Shown in pieces: positions 41,601-48,300 of a DNA stretch of 64,000 nt. Under the pieces are notes generated by a model. It was not told the DNA's origin. It worked only from the letters and a program-made list of their open reading frames with translations, and searched no databases. Both the position numbers and the translations under genes were made by a program. Source of the DNA: Metellina segmentata (lineage: Eukaryota > Arthropoda > Arachnida > Araneae > Tetragnathidae). The stretch is from positions 71,002,698 to 71,066,697 of the forward strand of contig OX375877.1 in the NCBI GenBank assembly GCA_947359465.1, read 5' to 3'. How positions within the stretch are numbered: position 1 is the first letter of the stretch; each line of letters opens with the position of its first letter.

Positions 41601-42431
41601 TAATTCATAACTTATAATTATATGACAATGTTATTTGCAGATATGGAAACTTTTTGGAGAAAGTGAAACCGTATTAATTTCTAATGTTTAGTTGATTTCA
41701 TAAATCCAGAAGTATATCCTATTTTTCTACATTTTAGTCTTTTTAAAGATTGAGAAAATGAGAACTTCAATCCATAAATTTTAGACATGTTTTAAAATAG
41801 GTCATTTCTTTTTTTAATAACTTCTGAAAACATCTTTTTCCTACTACATGCACTCTACTTTTCATGTTATGTTGGATAATCAAATTATTGTATACTTTCC
41901 AAAGATTTTATATTACAAATAAGGTTCTGTCAGCAGATAATACTTAATTCTTATCTCTTAATTAAACTTTCTGTCAACAAATATTTTTAAGAGATACTAA
42001 ATGTTGAATAAGCACATCAAGAAAAGACAACTAAACGTTCTCTTAACACATGGAAATATTAGTTTCACTTTTGAATTTCTTACAAGCATAAGAATAATTT
42101 AAACTGTAAAAGCAATAACTTCAACAGGAATAATTAACAATGTCAAAAAAAAAATTATCGAATTTTTGCGCAAATAGCGTTTTTTTTTTTGGCAGTATAC
42201 ATTCAAATGTTTTTACTTTTTACACTTCATTGACACTGTTAGAAAACTAAGACAAAAATGTTTACAAACCGCATGACAGAAAAGAAAACAAAATTAACAG
42301 AAATCGATATTTTATGAATTTTTGTAGACTTTGTATTTGTGTGAACAGAAAAATCAGATGTTAAGTTGTTTCTTTTGTGAAGAAAAGAAATTTCATGTTT
42401 GAACTATTTCTTACTTTATTCTGGTTCCCAT
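7968..42431 (-). CDS. DENND1: DENND1 (connecdenn) orthologue, complete, 21 coding exons, 804 aa
   Basis: DENN-domain Rab GEF; vertebrate DENND1A-C activate Rab35 on clathrin-coated vesicles and endosomes. Exons in transcript order: 42431-42415, 41043-40979, 40744-40701, 36365-36316, 32475-32368, 29284-29215, 25310-25209, 24865-24812, 24239-24178, 17101-17003, 16894-16844, 16437-16392, 14239-14138, 13507-13280, 12085-11948, 11842-11804, 11724-11656, 11570-11478, 10310-10252, 10096-9889, 8678-7968. They total 2415 nt, exactly 805 codons, and all junction phases agree. Family hallmarks: start [34 protein letters not shown] then [31 protein letters not shown] and [10 protein letters not shown]. 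Approximate domains: uDENN 1-115, DENN 120-270, dDENN 290-400, then a long disordered tail with LIELD (627-631), two NPF motifs and WEDF near the C-terminus (800-803). DENND1 rather than another DENN paralogue is clear from the start and the AP-2/clathrin motifs; A, B or C cannot be assigned. Introns total about 32 kb. Confidence 0.94.
9889..10096 (-). CDS. DENND1: DENND1 exon 20 (residues 499-568)
   Basis: Encodes a disordered stretch from [19 protein letters not shown] to SDPQLIDLS, with an acidic [11 protein letters not shown] segment. Acceptor TTATTTCAG, donor GTAATATT. The phases fit exactly. Confidence 0.86.
10252..10310 (-). CDS. DENND1: DENND1 exon 19 (residues 480-499)
   Basis: Encodes [19 protein letters not shown] plus two bases of Leu499. 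Lys/Ser-rich linker. Acceptor TACTTACAG, donor GTAAGTAT; phases join exons 18 and 20. Confidence 0.84.
11146..11177. repeat. 13-bp inverted repeat with 6-nt loop
   Basis: AGTAATGCTTGAC at 11146-11158 pairs with GTCGAGCATTACT at 11165-11177 with one mismatch. Lies in the DENND1 intron between exons 18 and 19. Confidence 0.85.
11478..11570 (-). CDS. DENND1: DENND1 exon 18 (residues 449-479)
   Basis: Encodes [20 protein letters not shown] onwards to [14 protein letters not shown] is a plausible basophilic-kinase or 14-3-3 type site (inference). Acceptor TCATTTCAG, donor GTAGTTGA. Phase 0 at both ends. Confidence 0.87.
11656..11724 (-). CDS. DENND1: DENND1 exon 17 (residues 426-448)
   Basis: Encodes [20 protein letters not shown] and NHT, a basic helical segment after dDENN. 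Acceptor TTTATTAG, donor GTAGGTAT. Phase 0 at both ends. Confidence 0.88.
11804..11842 (-). CDS. DENND1: DENND1 exon 16 (residues 413-425)
   Basis: 39-nt exon encoding [13 protein letters not shown] (GSGAILNTVKTK in vertebrates). Acceptor TCTTATAG, donor GTAAGCTT. In-frame and skippable without a frameshift. Confidence 0.9.
11948..12085 (-). CDS. DENND1: DENND1 exon 15 (residues 367-412)
   Basis: Encodes [20 protein letters not shown] onwards to KEWVSNMK, end of dDENN (FIDGRLDLLNSGEGFSDVFE in vertebrates). Acceptor TCTTTCAG, donor GTAGGTCT. Confidence 0.92.
12330..12775 (-). pseudogene. Jockey-like LINE fragment (RT thumb region)
   Basis: Minus-strand pieces read [19 protein letters not shown], then [19 protein letters not shown], the typical end of Jockey-clade reverse transcriptase. 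Frames are broken by stops and shifts, and an 18-bp perfect hairpin sits in the middle. In the DENND1 intron between exons 14 and 15. Confidence 0.75.
12649..12687. repeat. Perfect 18-bp inverted repeat with 3-nt loop
   Basis: CTAAAAAGGGTAATAACA at 12649-12666, loop GTC, and its reverse complement at 12670-12687. It lies inside the decayed LINE reading frame, so one arm looks like an inverted duplicate of the other. Confidence 0.95.
13280..13507 (-). CDS. DENND1: DENND1 exon 14 (residues 291-366, dDENN)
   Basis: 76 codons from [10 protein letters not shown] to LQIFQQ. Includes [20 protein letters not shown] and ITFSPELFV, matching dDENN blocks [20 protein letters not shown] and ITFCEEAFV. 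Acceptor TTTTTCAG, donor GTTAGTTA. Confidence 0.93.
14138..14239 (-). CDS. DENND1: DENND1 exon 13 (residues 257-290)
   Basis: Encodes [20 protein letters not shown] and onwards to DLDALPSEV, linking the DENN core to dDENN (VVILNVDTNTLETPFDDL in vertebrates). Acceptor TTATTTCAG, donor GTAAGTTG. Confidence 0.92.
14345..15141. mobile_element. 797-bp TIR element with repeated TTCCCTGA motif
   Basis: Starts CAGGGTGGCAACAAAATCC and ends GGTTCTGTTACCACCCTG, inverted copies. Both ends carry many direct TTCCCTGAT copies facing the same way (for example near 14372, 14393, 14418, 15022, 15064 and 15089). Flanks share CACTA but a clean 8-bp duplication is not visible, so the superfamily is open (hAT-like termini). 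No transposase. In the DENND1 intron between exons 12 and 13. Confidence 0.75.
15466..16010 (-). mobile_element. tRNA-SINE family copy, split by a LINE insertion
   Basis: Aligns to the SINE at 20695-21000: ACTAGAGCAACACAATAGGC and GGGATCA on the left of the LINE, then CGTAATTTTGAACCATGG and GGTGCACCACC-like blocks on the right. More diverged than the other copies. The interruption 15536-15832 is a LINE 3' end. Confidence 0.7.
15536..15832 (-). mobile_element. 5'-truncated LINE insertion (Jockey/I-like C-terminus)
   Basis: Minus strand reads [16 protein letters not shown], then [10 protein letters not shown] and [12 protein letters not shown], the Cys/His-rich C-terminal segment of RNase H-carrying LINEs; stops interrupt it. 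Its poly-A end faces left (T run at 15536). Flanked by an exact 14-bp duplication CTGAAGATAAAGAT (15522-15535 and 15833-15846), proving target-primed insertion into the SINE. Confidence 0.85.
16392..16437 (-). CDS. DENND1: DENND1 exon 12 (residues 241-256)
   Basis: 46-nt exon encoding (S)[15 protein letters not shown], the conserved APMPYLIGIH block. Acceptor TTTTTTCAG, donor GTATGTGA. Confidence 0.92.
16844..16894 (-). CDS. DENND1: DENND1 exon 11 (residues 224-241)
   Basis: Encodes (W)[16 protein letters not shown](S); the vertebrate equivalent is QHVYIPVLPPHLLDY. Acceptor GATTTCAG, donor GTAAATAT. Confidence 0.93.
17003..17101 (-). CDS. DENND1: DENND1 exon 10 (residues 191-224)
   Basis: Encodes [20 protein letters not shown] and onwards to LIYPMHW, the core DENN segment (MLYERRILIICSKLSTLTAC in vertebrates). 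Acceptor TTATTTCAG, donor GTAAGTTG. Confidence 0.93.
17603..17830. mobile_element. Possible hAT (Charlie-like) fragment
   Basis: TAGTTCCCAAACTACTTAGG resembles hAT termini of the GGTTCCCAAACT type. No matching right end or duplication identified. Confidence 0.35.
18105..18814. mobile_element. Non-autonomous hAT element, 710 bp (copy A)
   Basis: Termini TAGAGGTGCACAACCTGC and GTTGTGCACCCATA are inverted. Exact 8-bp duplication TTCTAGAA at 18097-18104 and 18815-18822. Homologous to 47162-47847 over its length, in the opposite orientation. No transposase. In the DENND1 intron between exons 9 and 10. Confidence 0.9.
19890..20045. repeat. Palindromic MITE-like repeat, about 155 bp
   Basis: GGTGAGGCTAGCAAGGTCCCGCT on the left is the imperfect inverse of AGCGGGACCCTGATTGCCTCGCC on the right, with ACGCGC/GTGCGT outside. 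Arms of roughly 40 bp. No clear target duplication. Confidence 0.65.
20695..21000 (-). mobile_element. Full-length tRNA-derived SINE, 306 bp
   Basis: Minus strand begins CAGCCGACCAACTGGTATAG with A box TGGTATAGTGG (20978-20988) and B box GGTTTGAATCC (20934-20944), i.e. a tRNA-like pol III promoter. The 3' end is an ATTACC-type tail, not poly-A. Flanked by an exact 13-bp duplication TATCAGTCATTGA (20682-20694 and 21001-21013). Confidence 0.93.
22118..23655 (+). pseudogene. Tigger-like transposase, broken
   Basis: Begins [20 protein letters not shown], a CENP-B-type helix-turn-helix, cut after about 45 codons by a SINE. Then [13 protein letters not shown] (CENP-B HTH), [17 protein letters not shown] (first catalytic Asp), [11 protein letters not shown] (second), a frameshifted IQPLDLSVI region (third Asp) and an acidic C-terminus ending near 23655. 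Frameshifts and stops make it non-functional. The open stretch 23185-23655 is only its C-terminal part, not an independent gene. Confidence 0.88.
22258..22438 (-). mobile_element. 5'-truncated SINE inside the Tigger element
   Basis: 181 bp, about 90% like the left part of the SINE at 20695-21000 but lacking the tRNA head. Exact 13-bp duplication ATCGAGAATGTGG at 22245-22257 and 22439-22451. Confidence 0.92.
24178..24239 (-). CDS. DENND1: DENND1 exon 9 (residues 171-191)
   Basis: Encodes [20 protein letters not shown] plus part of Ser191, start of the core DENN subdomain (NLTEYFVAVDVNNMLHLYAS in vertebrates). The following intron is about 7 kb and full of transposons. Confidence 0.92.
24812..24865 (-). 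CDS. DENND1: DENND1 exon 8 (residues 153-170)
   Basis: Encodes [25 protein letters not shown] is a signature of DENND1 proteins. Acceptor TAATTTCAG, donor GTAAGTTC. Phase 0 at both ends. Confidence 0.92.
25209..25310 (-). CDS. DENND1: DENND1 exon 7 (residues 119-152)
   Basis: Encodes [20 protein letters not shown] and onwards to LSSRNE; IPDPG is conserved in the family. Acceptor TTTTTCAG, donor GTATTTTT. Confidence 0.92.
25311..29214. other. DENND1 intron between exons 6 and 7, no recognised gene
   Basis: AT-rich. Near 27121-27150 GGGTTCCGCCCCAGCTTGCT resembles the hairpin end of the Helitron-like repeats at 48818 and 54971, so an old copy may extend to the right of it. No coding segment seen. 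Confidence 0.4.
29215..29284 (-). CDS. DENND1: DENND1 exon 6 (residues 95-118)
   Basis: Encodes (S)[19 protein letters not shown] and NKAE, matching vertebrate SYLPWFEVFYKLLNILAD. Acceptor CATTTTAG, donor GTTAGAAA. Confidence 0.92.
29931..31946. mobile_element. Unclassified 2-kb TIR element with dispersed TCATTGTCCTGGC motifs
   Basis: Left end TGGGTCATTCTTGCAAAATA and right end inverse TGGGTCATTCTTGTGAAATA, both flanked by TATA. At least six copies of TCATT(G/A/T)TCCTGGC or TCATTTTCCTGGC lie inside (near 30114, 30311, 30503, 30655, 30671 and 31732), plus an inverted one near 30710. One short ORF at 30994-31107 is described separately. No recognisable transposase. Confidence 0.75.
30994..31500 (+). 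pseudogene. Lys-rich coiled-coil ORF remnant of the TIR element
   Basis: ATG at 30994 reads [20 protein letters not shown] then RRQEHIKKN and stops after 38 codons. Further Lys/Glu-rich pieces follow in other frames. This basic coiled-coil style occurs in uncharacterised transposon-encoded proteins; I cannot name the family. Confidence 0.45.
32368..32475 (-). CDS. DENND1: DENND1 exon 5 (residues 59-95)
   Basis: Encodes [20 protein letters not shown] and onwards to STCYVIL, the most conserved part of the uDENN subdomain (FTFVLTDIDSKQRFGFCR in vertebrates). Acceptor TTATCTAG, donor GTATATT. Confidence 0.92.
32850..33790 (-). pseudogene. Decayed transposon-type protein with hAT-C-like motif
   Basis: Minus-strand pieces read from a helical segment (33781-33540) into [20 protein letters not shown] (33408 downwards) then a Lys/Ser-rich tail. 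The pattern LSHG..D.E.GFS..... resembles C-terminal blocks of hAT-related transposon proteins. Frames are broken. In the DENND1 intron between exons 4 and 5. Confidence 0.5.
33810..34275 (+). pseudogene. Tc1-like transposase fragment (C-terminal half)
   Basis: Plus-strand pieces: [31 protein letters not shown] (second catalytic Asp region), [12 protein letters not shown] (third catalytic residue) and a C-terminal [12 protein letters not shown], then a stop. Internal stops at several points. No TIRs recognised at its edges; it sits between pieces of the minus-strand hAT-C-like remnant. Confidence 0.82.
34501..34648. repeat. 22-bp minisatellite, about 6.7 copies
   Basis: Consensus ACGATTATATATACTTTCAC followed by two bases; units start at 34501, 34523, 34545, 34567, 34589, 34611 and 34633. 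Confidence 0.9.
34800..35025 (-). pseudogene. Open fragment, probably transposon-derived
   Basis: Minus strand 35020-34808 is open for 70 codons, with [20 protein letters not shown]. Likely the upstream part of the decayed minus-strand element at 32850-33790 (inference). Family unknown. Confidence 0.35.
35802..36232. mobile_element. Non-autonomous hAT element, 431 bp
   Basis: Termini CAAGGTTTTTCAACC and GGTTGAAGACACTG are inverted. Exact 8-bp duplication CACTATAT at 35794-35801 and 36233-36240. It lies 83 bp from DENND1 exon 4. Confidence 0.88.
36316..36365 (-). CDS. DENND1: DENND1 exon 4 (residues 43-59)
   Basis: 50-nt exon encoding [16 protein letters not shown] plus two bases of Asn59, corresponding to vertebrate VLQTLTKFCFPFYVDS. 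Found because exons 3 and 5 are phase-incompatible without it. Acceptor TTCTTACAG, donor GTAAGATT. Confidence 0.88.
36784..37598 (+). mobile_element. 5'-truncated CR1-like LINE with intact C-terminal RT frame
   Basis: Uninterrupted frame 36791-37552 (253 codons from the first Met) with [59 protein letters not shown] and a C-terminal [19 protein letters not shown], the palm/thumb and C-terminus of CR1-like reverse transcriptases. The 3' end has CCAGCTGTAGCTGG and an ATTTAT microsatellite. Lack of stops suggests a fairly recent insertion. It interrupts the left TIR of the Tc1 element. Confidence 0.88.
37750..38290 (-). pseudogene. Tc1-like transposase, degenerate
   Basis: Minus strand: [16 protein letters not shown] (first Asp), [31 protein letters not shown] (second Asp) then a stop, and [19 protein letters not shown] (third catalytic residue). 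A frameshift and at least one in-frame stop inactivate it. The N-terminal paired-like HTH region is poorly preserved (38290-38577). Confidence 0.85.
38840..40695. other. DENND1 intron, no recognised gene
   Basis: AT-rich intronic sequence between the Tc1 element and exon 3. Short ORFs only; no domain or repeat pair identified. Confidence 0.5.
40701..40744 (-). CDS. DENND1: DENND1 exon 3 (residues 28-42)
   Basis: 44-nt exon encoding (E)[14 protein letters not shown], aligned to the vertebrate stretch ending FPEDYSDQE. Acceptor TTAATAG, donor GTAAGAAT. Phases join exons 2 and 4. Confidence 0.87.
40979..41043 (-). CDS. DENND1: DENND1 exon 2 (residues 6-28)
   Basis: Encodes [21 protein letters not shown], matching the uDENN start of the family (NPETTFEVYVEV in vertebrates). 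Acceptor TATAG. The donor reads AAAG|GCAAGT, a classic GC-type donor; no GT fits the phase. Confidence 0.88.
42415..42431 (-). CDS. DENND1: DENND1 exon 1 (coding part, residues 1-6)
   Basis: Encodes MGTRI plus two bases of Lys6, then donor GTAAG. Only 17 coding bases, so easy to miss. It supplies the conserved start (vertebrate MGSRIK) and has exactly the phase needed to join exon 2. The 5' UTR continues above 42431; its limit is not visible. Confidence 0.85.
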
Positions 42432-45253
42432 TTTCTCTAATATCATAACCCTCAGAAACAAAATTTAAAAATGCATTTGCGATAAACGAATAATCGGCCT
42501 TTTGTTTTGATCAACAATCATAAAATGCACTTTCAGGAAAGCAAGGACATCTGGAAAGGATCGTTGAAATTAACTATTTAATAAATTTATTATCTTTTAA
42601 TTAATTCATCCATTGTTTGTGATTAAATGAAATATGAAAATAAAAATAAAATAAAACAATCGCGGTATTGCCAAACGTGAAAAAAGGAATGTACTGAAAT
42701 GCGATTTTAATATAATTGTTTTTGTTTCAAAAAACGATATTTTTTAATAAAAACTGTAACTTAAAATCTGTTTATTATTGAAAAAAAAGTTTAATTTCCA
42801 TAACAAGAAATGATTTCTCACAAATAATAAAATTATTGAACCTGCTCAAAAGTTTCTAAATAGCACGTCAGTGCTCTAATTGAGTTTAAGATTCGCTTTA
42901 TTTTCGTTTTAATGCTGTTTTAGATTTGTTATTATTAATTTTGAATTTCAATAGTTTTCCTTTGCTTTATCTTATTCGTGATAGCTGATTTATTTATAGA
43001 TTTATCCGTTCGTTCCTTCTCACCTATTTTCCTTACACAATCTGTGTTTTTGTAGATAATTTTTCCTGAACTTAACGGATTGGCAATCATGCTGAACGTC
43101 AACATTAGAGAAAACGAAATGATACTTTGCAAGTGGGAGGACTGAATGAAATAATATAACATTAATAATATGTTCAATTGAAATAATTACAAAAATTCAA
43201 CATTTCTGGTGTGTAATTTTTGAATATTTCTGTTTGAAATGTATGTCTTTGCTATTTAAGTTCGTCACAGGTGGTAGATCGTCTATCAAGGGTTAATAGT
43301 AAGTATTTACTAAACTCAACTATCATTAAGGAGTAAATATATTTGGGGTAAACGTGACATTTATAATAAAGTAGTTAATATGACAGACTGATTTACTCGT
43401 CGTTGCCTTTTCTTTTTTATGTGGTCATGAAATTGCAGTTTACGTTTGTTTTAGCAAGCGATGATTTTAAGTTCTTGATGCTACCTTTTAATTAAAAAAT
43501 ATATAATGTATTGATGAAAAGTATAGGTACAGTAACTAAGAGAGGTAAAATATTTGTCAAATGTTAGTGCTAACCTTATTAACATGTCTAGTAATGTTTA
43601 TTTGATAATTATGATTTCCTCTATCAACAAATGCCATGTTAATATCATTTGTTAAGTATGAACAAAATGGTTTGAAAATAACTAAAATACCTTCAGCAAT
43701 TATTATTTCTCCTTGTCATGTATTAATTGATTCAATCGCTAAATACTTGATTTTCTACAAAAACTTGCAATTTCAATTCACTGACAGTTTTTCAGAACTT
43801 CCCTTTAATTGTTTATTATCTTTTTGATAATTGAAAGCTTGATATTATGCGCTAAACTTGTGTGTCATTTACAATATATATTTTAAGAATTCTTAGTTTG
43901 ATGAACCCCGATGCAATTTTCAAATTACTGGTAATGCTGTTGTAAAGTATAGGTAGAGATATGATACACAGCACTTACCCTGATATTTCTGCATATGGTT
44001 GTGCCATGTATATAAACTTACTGGTTGGAGATAAATTGGAATCAAACTCTTTGGGTGACATACATATTGAACTACATATACTGTCAAAGAAGAAAATAAT
44101 TCACACTTCCAGCAAAATTGTTGAAAAGAGCATTGCACAAAAATAATTAAGAGATTTACTTTTTCTAATGTTATCGTCAAAAGTACAACACTTTAAATGT
44201 AGTATTTTTTCATTCATGTAGTCATTCATTGATTAAAAAATATATTACATTCTATTTTTATGCCTTTAGAAGAAAATTCTCGATTATTTTTAAAGAATAT
44301 TCTTGAGAATAATTGATCCCTTTGAAAAAATTCTCCAGGAGACAGAGCAATATATTTCTAATTTGCTTCAAGTTGGTTTGCCACTTTGTAATTTTTACTG
44401 CTGAAGTATTTTTTTTAATATTTCGATGAAATTATAAACAATCTGTTTTTATATAGTATCTGCAGTTTAAATTCCATCTAAACTGGGATTTTCCAAAATT
44501 TTAATAATGGGTTTGAAATTGTTGGAAATTTTATTGTATTAAAATGAACTGAAAACATGCTGCCATGGTTTGCAAGAATGCATGATAAAGTTTGTTTAAG
44601 TTCTGGTGAGCTGTAAATGGACAATTTCATAAAAAAAAAAGTACATATACGTGTTTTGCATAAAATTTCTATCAAATGTTCAAACTGTTTTTGCTTTTTG
44701 TGAGTGTTAAAGTATAGGTAGTACCTAGAAATAAAAACTTAAAACCTCTTACTTTGCTATGACATCCAATAATTTAGGTATTTGAAAAACTATTTTTTTA
44801 AGGAATCAATGAAACAAAAATTCATTTTAAGACACAAATAAGAAATTATCATATAAACTTCAGCTCTGAATTTTATCCTGGAATACATAGCTCTATTTAA
44901 TTTATTTATCATAATTAAAATAGATCCTAAGAATTAATAAATAAAAAATTTTATAGCAAGCAACCTCACAGCCAAAATTGAATTATAAAAATATTGAAGT
45001 GGATGTATGCTGGTATACGTGAATTGATACAATACTGTACTCATTTCAAATCTAAGTATAATAAAGAGGCCTCTAAAGTTTGTCTATGTATCTATATATA
45101 AATTGTTTATTTTTTGAATTTGTATTCTAATTAATTATATATTGTTATATTTTTTAATAAGATTTAAGAGCTTGCAATCCACAAGTTCTGTTTCATATTT
45201 ATTTTAAAAAATTGCATTTTTTAACATTCAATATAATATTTTTTTATCTTTAG
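42432..45253. promoter_or_regulatory. Divergent intergenic interval between DENND1 and GAPVD1
   Basis: About 2.8 kb between the two start codons, without a recognised transposon or a convincing coding ORF. It must contain the DENND1 5' UTR and promoter. Because the GAPVD1 start exon follows an acceptor site, a non-coding first exon of GAPVD1 probably lies here too. Very AT-rich, with no CpG-rich island or clear TATA box that I could defend. A shared bidirectional promoter is possible but not shown by sequence alone. Confidence 0.5.
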
Positions 45254-45368
45254 AGAATATTTTACCATGTCTTCAAGAATGGACCTGATGGATCTTGCTC
45301 GCCACTTAAGGCAGGAATCTCTCTTTGTGAATTCTGAAAAACAGAATCTACAGACATTAAATGAAAAA
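45254..45368 (+). CDS. GAPVD1: GAPVD1 first coding exon (ATG at 45267, residues 1-34)
   Basis: Preceded by acceptor TTATCTTTAG, then a 13-nt 5' UTR and ATG. Encodes [20 protein letters not shown] onwards to TLNEK; donor GTAATT. The vertebrate start (VKLDIHTLAHHLKQERLYVN) aligns best from Met5, so either Met1 or Met5 could initiate; the first is called. Confidence 0.9.
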
Positions 45369-48300
45369 GTAATTATTGATTTTGAAGTTTCCGTTTATTA
45401 GTTTACCAGTTTGGAAAAAAATCTCTTTAAAAAGTGTTATTCAAAAAAGATTGAGTAGTCACTTTAAAGGTTCAGATTGAGCTAACACACTAAATTGAAA
45501 TTCGATTTTTGATATCCATAAGGATGAAAACTTATTCCTTTCAGTGTATAAATCTTAGAATGATCCCACTCCTAATGGCAGGTGAAGATACAGTTCAAAA
45601 TTTTAAGACTACTTTTGTATAAATTTATTCATATTTATAAATTTCAAGGTTTCATTCATTGCTCATATGTATAGTTCAATTTTATAATTTGTAAACTGCT
45701 CTCACGTTCTTTCTAAGAGCATAAAAGTTTCAACCTCAGTTATGAAATAAAACTAAATTACAATTCAAACTTAACTTTGGCACATGGCAGTCATGTCATA
45801 TCATGATTATGGTAAAAGTAGTGAGGAATGCATGGCTGTGATTTTATATATTGAAATACTGTTAAGTTCTTTTAAATAATTCTTTATATCTGGTTATAAA
45901 AACAGTGATATTAAAGATAATTTTTCTTTCTTGCTTGCTGTTATTTTTTACTATTTATTTAAAGTGAATTTTTTATTAGGTGATGAAAGCAGCTGAGAAC
46001 CTGTATCACTTGTCATGGATTGCTCGTCAACAGAGGCAGACACTGGATAACCTTTTGCTCTCTCATACAGATTCTAATTTGGTCTCGTGTTATCACAGAT
46101 CAAATGTTGTAGAAACAGCCAGCTTCATAGATTCTTACAAACAGCTAGGAATAAACGACTGTAATTACTCTGAGTTTCTGCAGCAACTGCGGGAGAGCCC
46201 TAAAGTCTTGGCTGCGAGCCTCAACTGCGGAGAAAAAATAGACATAAGTACCATGCACAACATTGTGAATACAATAATGGCTGCTATCTATGGGAACTGC
46301 ATACTGCCTGAGGATGAAGTCCATTCCTTGATCTTGCTCCAAGAGCTTATGTCTCTCCAGCTTGCAGTCAGTGACAACCCCAGAAGACTGCTGAGGCACG
46401 GATCCTGTGCATTCAGCCGTGTGTATAAAATCTTTAGCGAGTGTCTCTTTAGTGCAAAGATTTTTCTCACAGCAGCACTGCATGAACCAATTATGCATTT
46501 GTTGATGGCAGATGACCTGTTTCTGGACATTGATCCCAGCAAAGCGGCTGTGCGGTTCCACCCCCAGGAACGACTGAGGCACTTTGGAAAGGAGGGCACA
46601 TCTGAATACACTGCCAATCTCCAGAGGTACCGCAACTGGACAATCAACAAGCTGGTCAACATTGCTAATCGTTTCATTGAGGAGATACGCAACAACCTCT
46701 ACTGTTTCCCTCAGAGTTTGTCATGGCTAGCCAGGCAAATGTACAATATTCTGATGAAAGCCAAGCGCGTTGAAGTCCGGGAGGTCGGAGCGATGTGTGC
46801 AGATCTGGTTTTCGCGTTTTTCATTTGCCCGGCTATCGTTGATCCAGAGTCTTACGGAATCACAGACATTCCAATAAGCTATATTGCTCGTTTTAACTTG
46901 ATGCAAGTTGCTCAGATTCTGCAAGTTTTGGCTATGTCAAAGTGGGAAGAAATAGACCCAAAGCTCATGGACTTGTATGGAAAATTTGAAAAGGTACATC
47001 TTATTTTTTTCATTGAATAGGCAATTCTTAATTTTCTTTATGGAATTGCATAAGAATTTAAAATTTACAAATTTAATTTTGAATCCATACTTCGATCATT
47101 ACATTAGTTTAAACTTTCTGTTCCATGAAACAAGGAATTATGAATCACATATCTGTTATACTAGAGGTTCACAACCTTTTTGGAAGAAGGGCCACTCGCA
47201 CCGTTGATTGAGACATGGGGGGCCGCAGTTGAAGTTACAGCACAGACACAATGAAAGTGCTACAACCCAATTATGTACAGCTGTTATTACACTTAATATG
47301 TATAGTAAAAAAAATATATTAATAACTTTTAAGATTAAACTTACAAATGTTTTCTATAAAAATTTAGGAGCTCGTTACAGAGCTAAATGAATGATATTGT
47401 GAATAGTTTAAAAAAAAAAGAAGTTAAACATTTGCAATGATCAATCTTTTATAATTGCTTTTAAAAATGTGTCTGAAGAACGTCATATGTGTTTCAGCAA
47501 ATTATTTTAGGTTATAAATTTAATTACAGTAATAGTACAATGATCAATAAAAATGAGTGTCAGAAATTTTAATGATATCAGTAAAATTAGAAATAAAAAT
47601 TGCAGCATCAAATATATTTAATATTAAAATTTCTAAAGCATATACATTATGTTACAGTTTGCTAATGGGATTGCCGATATTGAGTTTTACTAATTTATCA
47701 ATACTGCTAGTAGAAATTCTCAAGACTGATTCTAAATGTTTGTCAGTCAATTTGCTTCTTAACTTAAATTCTCTTTGAGTTTTATAGTCAAAATTAGTTT
47801 GTGGGCCGCATATTGATGAATCACGAGCCGCAGGTTGTGCACCTCTATGTTATACCCTTTATTCCTATTTCTTGTACTTGCATTAAAAATATCGTAGAAA
47901 TTAAAATTGTATTATATATAGAGATAATATTTTTTATCACTTTCAGGACTGCATGTCATCATTGTTAGATTTAATTTTGGAAGGCAGCACCAGTGATTCT
48001 CCTGCAAATCTTGTAAATCAATTTCAAGATTTGAATAGATCTGCAGTTCTTATTACAGAAAGTGAACTGTCATCTCTGGTAAGTTTTTCTCTTAATTTGG
48101 GTTGGTACTTGTATTTGTAATTTTGCTATCTTTATTCATTGCAATCAGTGAAGCTTAAGATTCTGGTGCTGAAATTAATATTTGAAACTGATTCATGCTT
48201 CCAATATGATTAATATAAATTATCTTACTGATGAACAATTTGAAGTCAATTTGCAACTGAGTCTCTTCTTTCCCTGTTTACATACAGGACTTCACTCATT

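Noticed and set aside
43636..44180. Short ORFs in the divergent interval
   Set aside because: No homology and AT-driven composition; could be UTR but not supported as coding.
46145..46924. Minus-strand ORFs of 65-145 aa
   Set aside because: Antisense shadows of the large GAPVD1 RasGAP exon; no homology.
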